In this document: positions 22,788-29,213 of the stretch, one piece after another | Layout of the letters: each line of letters starts with the position of its first letter | How positions within the stretch are numbered: position 1 is the stretch's first letter | From: an uncultured Collinsella sp. | GTDB lineage: Bacteria; Actinomycetota; Coriobacteriia; Coriobacteriales; Coriobacteriaceae | Length of the DNA stretch: 29,213 bases | Assembly: GCA_900543945.1 (NCBI GenBank) | Contig: UQTN01000009.1 | Coordinates: 1-29,213, forward strand | Reading direction: 5' to 3' | The notes under the pieces: model-generated | Database searches by the model: none | What the model saw: only the letters and a program-made list of their open reading frames with translations | Told to the model about the DNA's origin: nothing | Translations under genes and position numbers: made by a program

Positions 22788-23261
22788 ATGGATTCCAAAA
22801 GACTTGCCGAGATAGCCGATGTGATGGAGGACCGCGGCCTCACGCGCGTACGCGTTGAGGAGCCCGATGGCACCGCGGTCGAACTCGAGCGCGCGAGTGT
22901 GGCGCAGCCGGTTGCCGTGCCCATGCCTATGCCGAGCGCCATGGCCGCTCAAGTTGCAGCTCCCACAGTCGCGCCTGCCGCACCGGAACCCGCCACGCAG
23001 ACACCTGCCGCCGCGCCGGAGCCCAAGGGCACCGAGGTGACTGCTCCCATGGTGGGCGTCTTCTATGCTGCCCCTGCGCCGGGCGACGAGCCATTTGTGC
23101 GCGTGGGCTCCAAGGTCAAGGCCGGCGAGACCCTCTGCATCATCGAGGCCATGAAGGTTCTCAACGAGGTGACGGCCGAGGCAGACGGTGAGGTGCTCGA
23201 GATCTGCGTGGCCGACGGCGACCTCGTGGAGTTTGGCAGCTGCCTCATGAGGATCGGATAG
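22788..23261 (+). CDS. accB: Biotin carboxyl carrier protein of acetyl-CoA carboxylase
   Basis: Carries carboxybiotin between AccC and the carboxyltransferase. The 157-residue product has a short N-terminal domain, a flexible linker rich in Ala, Pro, Val and Met at about residues 38-82, and a C-terminal biotinyl domain with Lys123 in the EAMKV motif as the biotin site. The ATG is 3 bases after the fabF stop, with GAGGAGC just upstream. BirA, encoded across the divergent promoter region at the operon head, is the likely modifying enzyme. Confidence 0.95.
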   Translation: MDSKRLAEIADVMEDRGLTRVRVEEPDGTAVELERASVAQPVAVPMPMPSAMAAQVAAPTVAPAAPEPATQTPAAAPEPKGTEVTAPMVGVFYAAPAPGDEPFVRVGSKVKAGETLCIIEAMKVLNEVTAEADGEVLEICVADGDLVEFGSCLMRIG

Positions 23262-23270
23262 GTGATATCC

Positions 23271-23693
23271 ATGAACAAAGAAGAGCTCAAGAAGCTGTTA
23301 CCGCATCGCGAGCCGATGCTTTTGCTCGACGAAGCCGAGCTGGTGGGCGACGAGGCCCACGGCAAGATCACGATTACAGGCGACGAGTACTTTTTGCAGG
23401 GGCATTTTCCGGGAAACCCGGTCGTTCCCGGCGTGATTCAGTGCGAGATGCTCGCCCAGAACTGCTGCGTGCTGCTGATGGGCGATGAGGAGGCGCGCGG
23501 CGCGACGCCGTTCTACACGAGTCTGGACAAGGTGCGCTTTAAGCGTCCGGTGCGCCCGGGCGACACGGTGGATCTAGTGTGCTCCATCACGCGTGCGCGC
23601 GGGCCGTTCCGCTTTGCGACGGGTACTGCGAGCGTCAACGGTGAGGTTTGCTGCCGCGCCGATATGTCTTTTGCACTCATGCACGAAAGTTAA
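23271..23693 (+). CDS. fabZ: 3-hydroxyacyl-ACP dehydratase
   Basis: Removes water from 3-hydroxyacyl-ACP to give trans-2-enoyl-ACP. The 140-residue hot-dog protein has the N-terminal LLPHREPMLLLDE motif and catalytic His45 in QGHFPGNPVVPG with Glu59. ATG 23271 is chosen by alignment; a GTG at 23262, abutting the accB stop, is an alternative adding three residues. Neither FabA nor FabM is encoded in the operon, so the route to unsaturated fatty acids, if any, is not explained by this locus. Confidence 0.94.
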   Translation: MNKEELKKLLPHREPMLLLDEAELVGDEAHGKITITGDEYFLQGHFPGNPVVPGVIQCEMLAQNCCVLLMGDEEARGATPFYTSLDKVRFKRPVRPGDTVDLVCSITRARGPFRFATGTASVNGEVCCRADMSFALMHES

Positions 23694-23703
23694 GGAAGGC
23701 TCC

Positions 23704-25047
23704 ATGTTCGACAAAGTGCTCATCGCCAACCGCGGCGAAGTCGCGGTCCGTGTTATCCGCGCGTGCCGCGATATGGGCATCAAGACCGTCGCCGTTTATT
23801 CCACGGCCGATGCGGACGCGCTACACGTGCAGCTTGCCGACGAGGCGTATTGCATCGGCGGCCCGCGTCTTGCCGAGAGCTACCTCAACGACGATGCCGT
23901 GCTCACCTGTGCCGTAAAGTCGGGAGCTAAGGCAATTCATCCCGGCTATGGCTTCTTTTCCGAGAAGGCGAGCTTCGTGCGCGACTGCGACAAGTTCGGT
24001 CTGGCGTTTGTCGGTCCTTCGGCCGAGGTGATCGACAGCATGGGCGACAAGGACGCCGCACGCCGAACGGCCGCTGCAGCGGGCGTGCCCATCGTGCCGG
24101 GCTGCGATTTGCTCAAAAGCCCCGAGGAAGCAACGGCCGAGGCCGAGCGCATCGGCTGCCCCGTGCTTATTAAGGCGCGCGCGGGCGGCGGCGGTCGCGG
24201 TATTCGCAAGGTCGAGCGCGTGGAAGATGCGGCAAAGGCGTTCATCGAGGCGCGTGCCGAGGGTGAGGCCGTTTTTGGCGACGGCGAGTGCTACATGGAG
24301 AAGTTCGTTGCGCCGGCGCATCACGTTGAGGTACAGATTATGGCCGATAAGCAGGGCCATGTGTTTTCGCTCGGCGAGCGCGAGTGCTCGGTGCAGCGCC
24401 GCAACCAAAAGCTGATCGAGGAGAGCCCCGCGCCGTGCCTCGACGGACGCGATGATATTCGCGCGCGCATGCACAAGGCCGCGCGCGACCTGGCTCGTGC
24501 CGTTGGCTATGAGGGCGCTGGCACCATCGAGTTTTTGTACTCAGATGACGGCAATTTCTACTTTATGGAAATGAACACGCGCTTGCAGGTGGAGCATCCG
24601 GTTACGGAGTTTGTGACCGATACCGACCTGGTTAAGTGGCAGCTGCGCGTGGCTGCCGGCCAGCCTCTGCCCTTTGAGCAGGAGGACGTACCGGTCCGCA
24701 ACCACGCCATGGAGTGCCGCATCAATGCCGAAACGCCGGACTTTCTACCGTCATGTGGAACGGTCACCGCGTTGCGTGTGCCGGGTGGTCCGCGCGTGCG
24801 CTGGGATTCCGCCATGTTTACCGGAGCGAAAGTTCCGCCGTACTACGACTCCATGCTCGGCAAGCTCATCGTGTGCGCGCCCACGCGTGACGGTGCCATT
24901 CGCAAGATGCGCTCGGCTCTGGGCGAGCTCGTGATTGAGGGCGTGAGCGAAAATAGCGAGCTTCAGCTCGACGTGCTGGCAAACGACGAGTTTTTGTCGG
25001 GCATGTATCACACCGATCTGATGGGGCATCTCTATGCTGATGAATAG
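23704..25047 (+). CDS. accC: Acetyl-CoA carboxylase, biotin carboxylase subunit
   Basis: ATP-dependent carboxylation of biotin on AccB. The 447-residue product has the N-terminal MFDKVLIANRGEVAVRVIRA, the ATP-grasp glycine-rich loop KARAGGGGRGIRKV, HHVEVQIMAD, GERECSVQRRNQKLIEE and the active-site block MEMNTRLQVEHPVTE. The ATG at 23704 follows TAAGGAAGG just after the fabZ stop; an in-frame upstream ATG inside fabZ is rejected because its 37 extra residues are not family-like. The last codons overlap the start of accDA by 14 bases. Confidence 0.96.
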   Translation: MFDKVLIANRGEVAVRVIRACRDMGIKTVAVYSTADADALHVQLADEAYCIGGPRLAESYLNDDAVLTCAVKSGAKAIHPGYGFFSEKASFVRDCDKFGLAFVGPSAEVIDSMGDKDAARRTAAAAGVPIVPGCDLLKSPEEATAEAERIGCPVLIKARAGGGGRGIRKVERVEDAAKAFIEARAEGEAVFGDGECYMEKFVAPAHHVEVQIMADKQGHVFSLGERECSVQRRNQKLIEESPAPCLDGRDDIRARMHKAARDLARAVGYEGAGTIEFLYSDDGNFYFMEMNTRLQVEHPVTEFVTDTDLVKWQLRVAAGQPLPFEQEDVPVRNHAMECRINAETPDFLPSCGTVTALRVPGGPRVRWDSAMFTGAKVPPYYDSMLGKLIVCAPTRDGAIRKMRSALGELVIEGVSENSELQLDVLANDEFLSGMYHTDLMGHLYADE

Positions 25048-26758
25048 AAAAGCGAAGACGGTCAATGTCCTTGAGGGGCCGATAACCGAGTCGTGCGCCG
25101 AGTTCCCCGCGCGCCACGTGTTTGTCAAATGCCCGGAGTGCCGCCGTGTGATCGATGAGGCGCGCCTGCACGACAACCTCGAGGTCTGCCCTCGTTGCGG
25201 CAAACACTTTCGCGTGAGCGGTCGCGCGCGCATGCGCATGACGGTCGACGCGGGTACCTTTGAGGAATGGGATGCCAATCTGGCGTCGAAGGACTTCCTC
25301 TCGTTTCCCGGTTATGCCGACAAGCTTAAGAGCGTGAGCGAGCGTTCGGGCGAGCGCGATGCCGTTGTGTGCGGCAGGGGCAAAATCTGCGGCTGCGATA
25401 CCGCGCTCTTCTTTATGGATGCCAACTTTATGATGGGCTCAATGGGCTCCGTGGTGGGCGAGAAGATCTGTCGCACATTTGAGCATGCGACCGAGCTGGG
25501 ATTGCCAGTTGTCGGCTTTACCGTTTCGGGCGGTGCGCGCATGCAAGAGGGCGTGACATCGCTTATGCAGATGGCCAAGATTTCTGCGGCGGTTAGGCGC
25601 CACAGCGAGGCGGGCGGCCTGTATATCACGGTGCTCACCGATCCCACGACCGGAGGTGTAACCGCGAGCTTTGCCATGGAGGGCGACATTATCCTGGCCG
25701 AGCCCGATGCCCTGACGGCATTTGCCGGCCCGCGCGTGATCGAGCAGAACATGCACAAGCGTCTGCCCAAGGGATTCCAGCGTTCCGAGTTTTTGCTGGA
25801 GCACGGCTTTTGCGATGCCGTTGTTCCGCGTGGTGAGATTGCGCTCACGGTAGGCGAGCTGCTGGCGCTGCACGAAGGGCACGCGCCCGGCCTGGGGGCA
25901 CCGCATGAGATCGTGCATACGGGTCGTCGCGACAAAAAGCTGGGACACTTGTTTAAGCGCTCGGCCGCACCAAAAAGCGCGCTCGAAATCGTCAAACAGA
26001 CTCGCTCGGCGAACCGCGCCACGGCAGGCGAGATGATCTCGTTGGGTCTCGACGGATTCGTAGAGCTGCACGGCGACCGCTACTTTGGCGACGATGCTGC
26101 CGTGGTGGGCGGCATCGGCTGGAAAGACGGGCGACCCGTGACGGTTATCGCCATCGAGCGCGGTACCACGACCAAAGAGCGCATGCGTCGCAACTTTGGT
26201 ATGGCACATCCCGAGGGCTACCGCAAGGCACGTCGCCTGATGCACCAAGCCGAGAAATTTGGTCGGCCGGTTCTGTGCCTGGTTGATACTTCGGGCGCGT
26301 TTTGCGGCATCGGTGCCGAGGAGCGCGGCCAGGGCGAGGCGATTGCCCAGAATCTCATGGAGATGAGCGGCCTTAAGACGCCGATTGTCTCGGTGGTGAC
26401 AGGCGAGGGCGGCTCTGGTGGCGCGCTGGCGCTGTCCGTGGCCGACCGCATCCTGATGCTCTCGAGCTCGGCCTATTCGGTCGTGAGCCCCGAGGCCTGT
26501 GCGTCGATCCTGTGGAAGGATACCGAGCGCGCGAATGAGGCCGCTGAGGCGCTTAAGCTCACGGCCCCCGATCTGTTGGCGCTCGGCATCATCGACGGCA
26601 TTGTTGACGATAGGGGCCTGTCGCATGAGGAGATCGCCGGTGTCGTCATGTCCTTGGCATTTGATGCCTTCGATACGCTTGGGCAGCTCGACGACGCGAC
26701 CCTCACAAACCTCCGCTACGAAAAGTACCGCGCAATCGGTCAGTACCGCACGATGTGA
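25034..26758 (+). CDS. accDA: Acetyl-CoA carboxylase carboxyltransferase, fused beta-alpha subunits
   Basis: Transfers the carboxyl group from carboxybiotin to acetyl-CoA to give malonyl-CoA. The 574-residue product joins the two subunits that are separate in E. coli. Residues 1 to about 290 are AccD-like, with a zinc ribbon C33, C36, C52, C55 and the VSGGARMQEGVTSLMQMAK and DPTTGGVTASFAMEGDI motifs. About 310-574 are AccA-like, with ELHGDRYFGDDAAVVGGIG, MRRNFGMAHPEGYRKA and GEGGSGGALAL. The alpha part lacks most of the N-terminal helical region of the E. coli protein. There is no stop or frameshift at the junction. Start ATG 25034 overlaps accC; ATG 25040 is possible. Last gene of the fab operon. 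Confidence 0.95.
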   Translation: MLMNRKAKTVNVLEGPITESCAEFPARHVFVKCPECRRVIDEARLHDNLEVCPRCGKHFRVSGRARMRMTVDAGTFEEWDANLASKDFLSFPGYADKLKSVSERSGERDAVVCGRGKICGCDTALFFMDANFMMGSMGSVVGEKICRTFEHATELGLPVVGFTVSGGARMQEGVTSLMQMAKISAAVRRHSEAGGLYITVLTDPTTGGVTASFAMEGDIILAEPDALTAFAGPRVIEQNMHKRLPKGFQRSEFLLEHGFCDAVVPRGEIALTVGELLALHEGHAPGLGAPHEIVHTGRRDKKLGHLFKRSAAPKSALEIVKQTRSANRATAGEMISLGLDGFVELHGDRYFGDDAAVVGGIGWKDGRPVTVIAIERGTTTKERMRRNFGMAHPEGYRKARRLMHQAEKFGRPVLCLVDTSGAFCGIGAEERGQGEAIAQNLMEMSGLKTPIVSVVTGEGGSGGALALSVADRILMLSSSAYSVVSPEACASILWKDTERANEAAEALKLTAPDLLALGIIDGIVDDRGLSHEEIAGVVMSLAFDAFDTLGQLDDATLTNLRYEKYRAIGQYRTM

Positions 26759-26783
26759 CAAAGGGACAGTCCGCATGTCACAT
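26753..26783. repeat. Imperfect palindrome across the accDA stop codon
   Basis: ATGTGACA (26753-26760) is repeated inverted as TGTCACAT (26776-26783), with an inner GGAC-A-GTCC (26764-26772). The stop codon of accDA lies in the left arm, and an in-frame ATG for the next gene lies beside the right arm. It looks like a slightly decayed copy of a TGTGACAAAGGGACAGTCCC-type palindrome I associate with extragenic repeats in some bacteria. It could act as a processing or termination signal between fab and PTS genes. Confidence 0.6.
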
Positions 26784-26798
26784 TGGGAAAGGCGTTCC

Positions 26799-28013
26799 AT
26801 GTCACAAGTTTCTAACACCTCGTTTACAACGACGGTTTTATCAAACGCCATGGCCGTGGTGGACTATCTGTCCAAAAGCATGATGTCGGCGTTGCCGTTT
26901 ATTGTCTGCGCGGCGCTGTTCCGCACCGTTGCCGTCATTATGGGCGAAGGCATGCTTGGTCTATGGCCTGCCGATTCCGAAATCTATCGCCTGTTCTACA
27001 GTTGGCTGTATAACGCTGGCTATTACTTTTTGCCCATCTATCTTGGTTGGGCCGCTGCCCGCCAGCTCGGTTGCTCGGAGCAGCTGGGCATGATGCTGGG
27101 CGGCGTATTGATTGTGCCCGATCTGCTTAAGCTCGTTGATGCCGCATCGACGACGGGGGCATCGATGACTTTCGTGTATGGTCTACTTCCCGCGCCGGTC
27201 AACGATTACACGACGACTGTTATTCCGGTTCTCATCTCGGTGCCCGTGCTATGGCAGGTGGAGCGTTTCTTTAAGCGCACTATCCCTCAGGCTGTGGCGT
27301 TTTCTTTTGTACCGTTTGCAACCATGCTTGTCATGGTTCCGGTGTCGCTGTGTGTTACGGCGCCGGCAGGCAGCTATCTGGGCATGCTGTTGGGACAGCT
27401 TATGTTTATGCTTGGCAATTCCGGTGGCATCGTGTCGCTGCTCACGCTCATGGGGCTTGCCGCGGGCTGGGAGTTTCTTAAGATCGCGGGTGTCAGCAAC
27501 GTTGTCCTATCGCTCGCCTATGCGCAGTTTATGAGTGTGGGAACGGATTCGTGCATCCTGATCGCCGCGACGATGGCAACGTTCGCCGTTTGGGGTATGC
27601 CCTTTGGCGCGTCGCTCCGCGTTGCGGATAAGGACGAGAAGGCGCTCATGCTGGGCTATTCAATCTCGGGTATTCTTGGCGGCGTAAGCGAGCCAGCGCT
27701 GTACGGATGCGGCTTTAAATATGGCAGGTGTCTGACGTGCATGGCCGTTGGCGGCGCCGTCGGAGGCCTTGTTGCGGCCGTAGGCCACGTTACGGCTTAT
27801 ACCATCGGTATGACGAATGTTCTTATGGTCATTGGCTTTGCCACGGGCGGCATCTCGAATCTGCTGTGGTGCTGCGCTGCCGGCGGCGCAGCATTTGCGG
27901 TGTCTGCGGCGCTGAGCTGCTGTTTTGGCGTGGTGCCGACAAAGATGCAGGCGGCAGAAGACGCAGCTGATTCGCTCGAAACAGTGGCGAGCGCTGCTGA
28001 AGCAAGCGCATAA
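26799..28013 (+). CDS. PTS system EIIC domain protein, beta-glucoside type (orphan)
   Basis: Integral membrane protein of 404 residues with about ten hydrophobic helices, homologous to the sugar-translocating EIIC domain of the glucose/beta-glucoside PTS family. Evidence is the family signature GVSEPALYG (295-303) and the helix pattern YFLPIYLGWAAARQLG, then LGMMLGGVLIVPDL. No EIIB (with its phosphorylated Cys) or EIIA domain is fused or adjacent, so phosphotransfer would need partners from elsewhere, or the protein may have another transport role. The C-terminus is short and alanine-rich. ATG 26799 is preferred: it has GGGAAAGG upstream, whereas ATG 26775 lies within a palindrome. The substrate cannot be named. 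Confidence 0.82.
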   Translation: MSQVSNTSFTTTVLSNAMAVVDYLSKSMMSALPFIVCAALFRTVAVIMGEGMLGLWPADSEIYRLFYSWLYNAGYYFLPIYLGWAAARQLGCSEQLGMMLGGVLIVPDLLKLVDAASTTGASMTFVYGLLPAPVNDYTTTVIPVLISVPVLWQVERFFKRTIPQAVAFSFVPFATMLVMVPVSLCVTAPAGSYLGMLLGQLMFMLGNSGGIVSLLTLMGLAAGWEFLKIAGVSNVVLSLAYAQFMSVGTDSCILIAATMATFAVWGMPFGASLRVADKDEKALMLGYSISGILGGVSEPALYGCGFKYGRCLTCMAVGGAVGGLVAAVGHVTAYTIGMTNVLMVIGFATGGISNLLWCCAAGGAAFAVSAALSCCFGVVPTKMQAAEDAADSLETVASAAEASA

Positions 28014-28021
28014 ATCTGTGC

Positions 28022-28044
28022 GACAAAAGGACGATTCCTTTGTC
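28022..28044. repeat. Short inverted repeat after the EIIC gene
   Basis: GACAAAAGGA (28022-28031) faces TCCTTTGTC (28036-28044); arms pair with one bulged A. It shares the GACAAA-GGA core with the palindrome at 26753-26783 on the other side of the EIIC gene. It is too short to be sure of a common origin. Confidence 0.5.
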
Positions 28045-28051
28045 ATATTCC

Positions 28052-28084
28052 AAGGCTGCGGCCCGTGTGGGCTGCGGCCTTTTT
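28052..28084 (+). terminator. Rho-independent terminator after the EIIC gene
   Basis: AAGGCTGCGGCCC (28052-28064) pairs with GGGCTGCGGCCTT (28069-28081) through 13 positions including two G-T pairs, with a GTGT loop and a T run to 28084. It separates the EIIC gene from the metal-transporter gene. Confidence 0.92.
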
Positions 28085-28110
28085 GTATCTGGAGGACAAA
28101 GTGGCTACAC

Positions 28111-28116
28111 TACAAT
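28111..28116 (+). promoter_or_regulatory. Possible -10 box for the CDF gene
   Basis: TACAAT at 28111-28116 is a good -10 hexamer placed about 40 bases before the start of the transporter gene and after the preceding terminator. No convincing -35 is found at 16-18 bases upstream, so this is a weak call. Confidence 0.3.
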
Positions 28117-28157
28117 CCGTTTGAGCAATAGATATATAGGTAGTACCGTGGGGACTG

Positions 28158-29213
28158 ATGAGGATGGTCGAGTGGATTGTTCGTCGTGCGCGGGGCGACC
28201 GTGCGCGCGTGGGAACGTTGACGGGCATAGTGTGTATTCTCGCCAATGTTGCGCTTTGCGCTGCGAAGGGTGCAATTGGCGTGCTGTCGGGATCGGTTTC
28301 GATTGTGGCGGACGCCATGAACAACCTGTCCGATGCCAGCTCGAACATCGTGAGCGTGCTTGGCTTTAAGCTGGCGGGCAAGCCGGCCGACCCCGAGCAT
28401 CCTTACGGACATGGCCGCTACGAGTATCTCTCGGGTCTGGTCGTGGCGGCGCTCGTGCTGCTGATCGGCCTTGAGCTTATCAAGTCCTCGGTTGAGCGCG
28501 TCATCCACCCCGAACCTGTCGAGTTCTCGCTTGCCCTGGTGGCAGTCCTTGCGCTTTCGATGGTCGTAAAGCTTTGGATGGCGGCCCTCAACCAAAAACT
28601 CGGCGATCGCATTGAGTCCGAGACGCTGCATGCGACCGCGCAGGATTCCAAGAACGATGTTCTAGCCACGGGCGCCGTGTTGGCGTGCGCGATTGTTTCG
28701 CAGGTGACGCATATCAATCTAGATGCATGGGTCGGCCTTGCCGTTGGCGCCTATATTGGCTGGAGCGGCTTTGAACTCATCCAGGATACGATGAGCCCGC
28801 TTTTGGGCCAGGCGCCCGATCCTAAGCTGGTCAAGCACATTCGAGACAAAATCATGAGCTACCCCGGCGTTTTGGGCGTTCACGATTTGATGGTTCACGA
28901 CTACGGCCCAGGCAGAAAGTTCGCAAGCGCTCACGCCGAGATGGCAGCCGAGGCCAGCCCGCTGGAAAGTCACGACACGCTCGACAACATTGAACAGGCA
29001 TTTAGGAACGAAGACGGCATGATTGTCACGCTCCATTACGACCCCATCGTGACCGACGATCCAAAGGTGGCGAGCATGCGTCTGCGCATCAACGCTATGG
29101 CTCAAGAGATTGATAGCCGCCTCTCGATCCACGACCTACGCTGTGTTCCGGGCCCCACGCACACCAACGTGATCTTTGACTGCGTACGTCCCTCGGATTT
29201 GGCGATGAGCGCC
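28158..29213 (+). CDS. Cation diffusion facilitator family transporter (partial, runs off the window)
   Basis: Divalent metal/proton antiporter; 352 residues are visible and the frame is open at the window end, so only the C-terminus is missing. The N-terminal part has the family membrane pattern with SIVADAMNNLSDASSN (48-63) in helix 2, HPYGHGRYEYLSGLVVA at the start of helix 3, and HATAQDSKNDVLA (159-171) in helix 5. The cytoplasmic ferredoxin-like domain follows from about residue 220 (YPGVLGVHDLMVHDYGPGRKFASAHAEM). The helix 2/helix 5 metal site reads N55, D59, D163, D167. This Asn-Asp/Asp-Asp set is the kind reported for manganese exporters such as MntE, instead of the His-containing zinc set. 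ATG 28164, with GGGGA nine bases upstream, is an alternative start. Confidence 0.9.
   Translation, partial: MRMVEWIVRRARGDRARVGTLTGIVCILANVALCAAKGAIGVLSGSVSIVADAMNNLSDASSNIVSVLGFKLAGKPADPEHPYGHGRYEYLSGLVVAALVLLIGLELIKSSVERVIHPEPVEFSLALVAVLALSMVVKLWMAALNQKLGDRIESETLHATAQDSKNDVLATGAVLACAIVSQVTHINLDAWVGLAVGAYIGWSGFELIQDTMSPLLGQAPDPKLVKHIRDKIMSYPGVLGVHDLMVHDYGPGRKFASAHAEMAAEASPLESHDTLDNIEQAFRNEDGMIVTLHYDPIVTDDPKVASMRLRINAMAQEIDSRLSIHDLRCVPGPTHTNVIFDCVRPSDLAMSA

Noticed and set aside
21429..22952. Minus-strand open frame of about 507 codons opposite fabF and accB
   Set aside because: Shadow of fabF and neighbours; low-complexity product rich in Arg, His and Gly with no recognisable domain.
26499..26798. 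In-frame extension of the EIIC gene into accDA
   Set aside because: The extra 100 residues are Arg/Ser-rich shadow of accDA; the normal membrane protein start is at 26799.
25439..26851. Minus-strand open frame of about 470 codons opposite accDA
   Set aside because: Shadow of accDA; no ribosome binding site or family features.

Overview
The window is about 29 kb of GC-rich, densely coding chromosome, with 24 protein genes. All are on the + strand except birA. Codon use (strong G/C preference at third positions), actinobacterial-type RpoB and RpoC, TTG/GTG starts on ribosomal genes and a fused AccDA point to a gut actinobacterium of the class Coriobacteriia. Collinsella or a close relative is my best guess, from recognition only. 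No rRNA, tRNA, CRISPR array, transposase or prophage gene was seen.

Layout. (1) 1-1328: promoter, L10 leader with an attenuator-like hairpin, rplJ, rplL, terminator. (2) 1581-2542: galU with its own terminator, placed between rplL and rpoB. (3) 2543-2996: non-coding, with three tandem 46-bp palindromic units, an SOS-box-like site and a candidate rpoB promoter. (4) 2997-10973: rpoB-rpoC. (5) 11207-12869: an ECF sigma factor and putative membrane anti-sigma pair with an ECF-type promoter and terminator. (6) 12979-16576: the str operon rpsL-rpsG-fusA followed directly by rpsJ and a terminator; tuf and the rest of the S10 operon are absent. (7) 16631-26758: monofunctional birA, divergent from a complete type II fatty-acid operon fabH-acpP-fabK-fabD-fabG-fabF-accB-fabZ-accC-accDA. 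(8) 26799-29213: an orphan beta-glucoside-type PTS EIIC gene bracketed by short palindromes, then a truncated CDF metal transporter.

How the genes work together. The first half is the transcription and translation core. The second half makes malonyl-CoA (AccB biotinylated by BirA, AccC, AccDA), loads it on ACP (FabD), and runs initiation (FabH) and elongation (FabF, FabG, FabZ, FabK). The fab gene order matches the Firmicutes (Streptococcus-type) cluster.

Most notable: the beta-prime subunit carries near its C-terminus a helix-hairpin-helix domain that resembles the C-terminal domain of RNA polymerase alpha and keeps most of its DNA-contact residues. In beta, the normally near-invariant segment just after the rifampicin region is replaced by a longer, unrelated one. 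Other points are Arg88 in ribosomal protein S12 (a position linked to streptomycin resistance) and a pair of 19-bp direct repeats with internal dyad upstream of fabH that look like operators.
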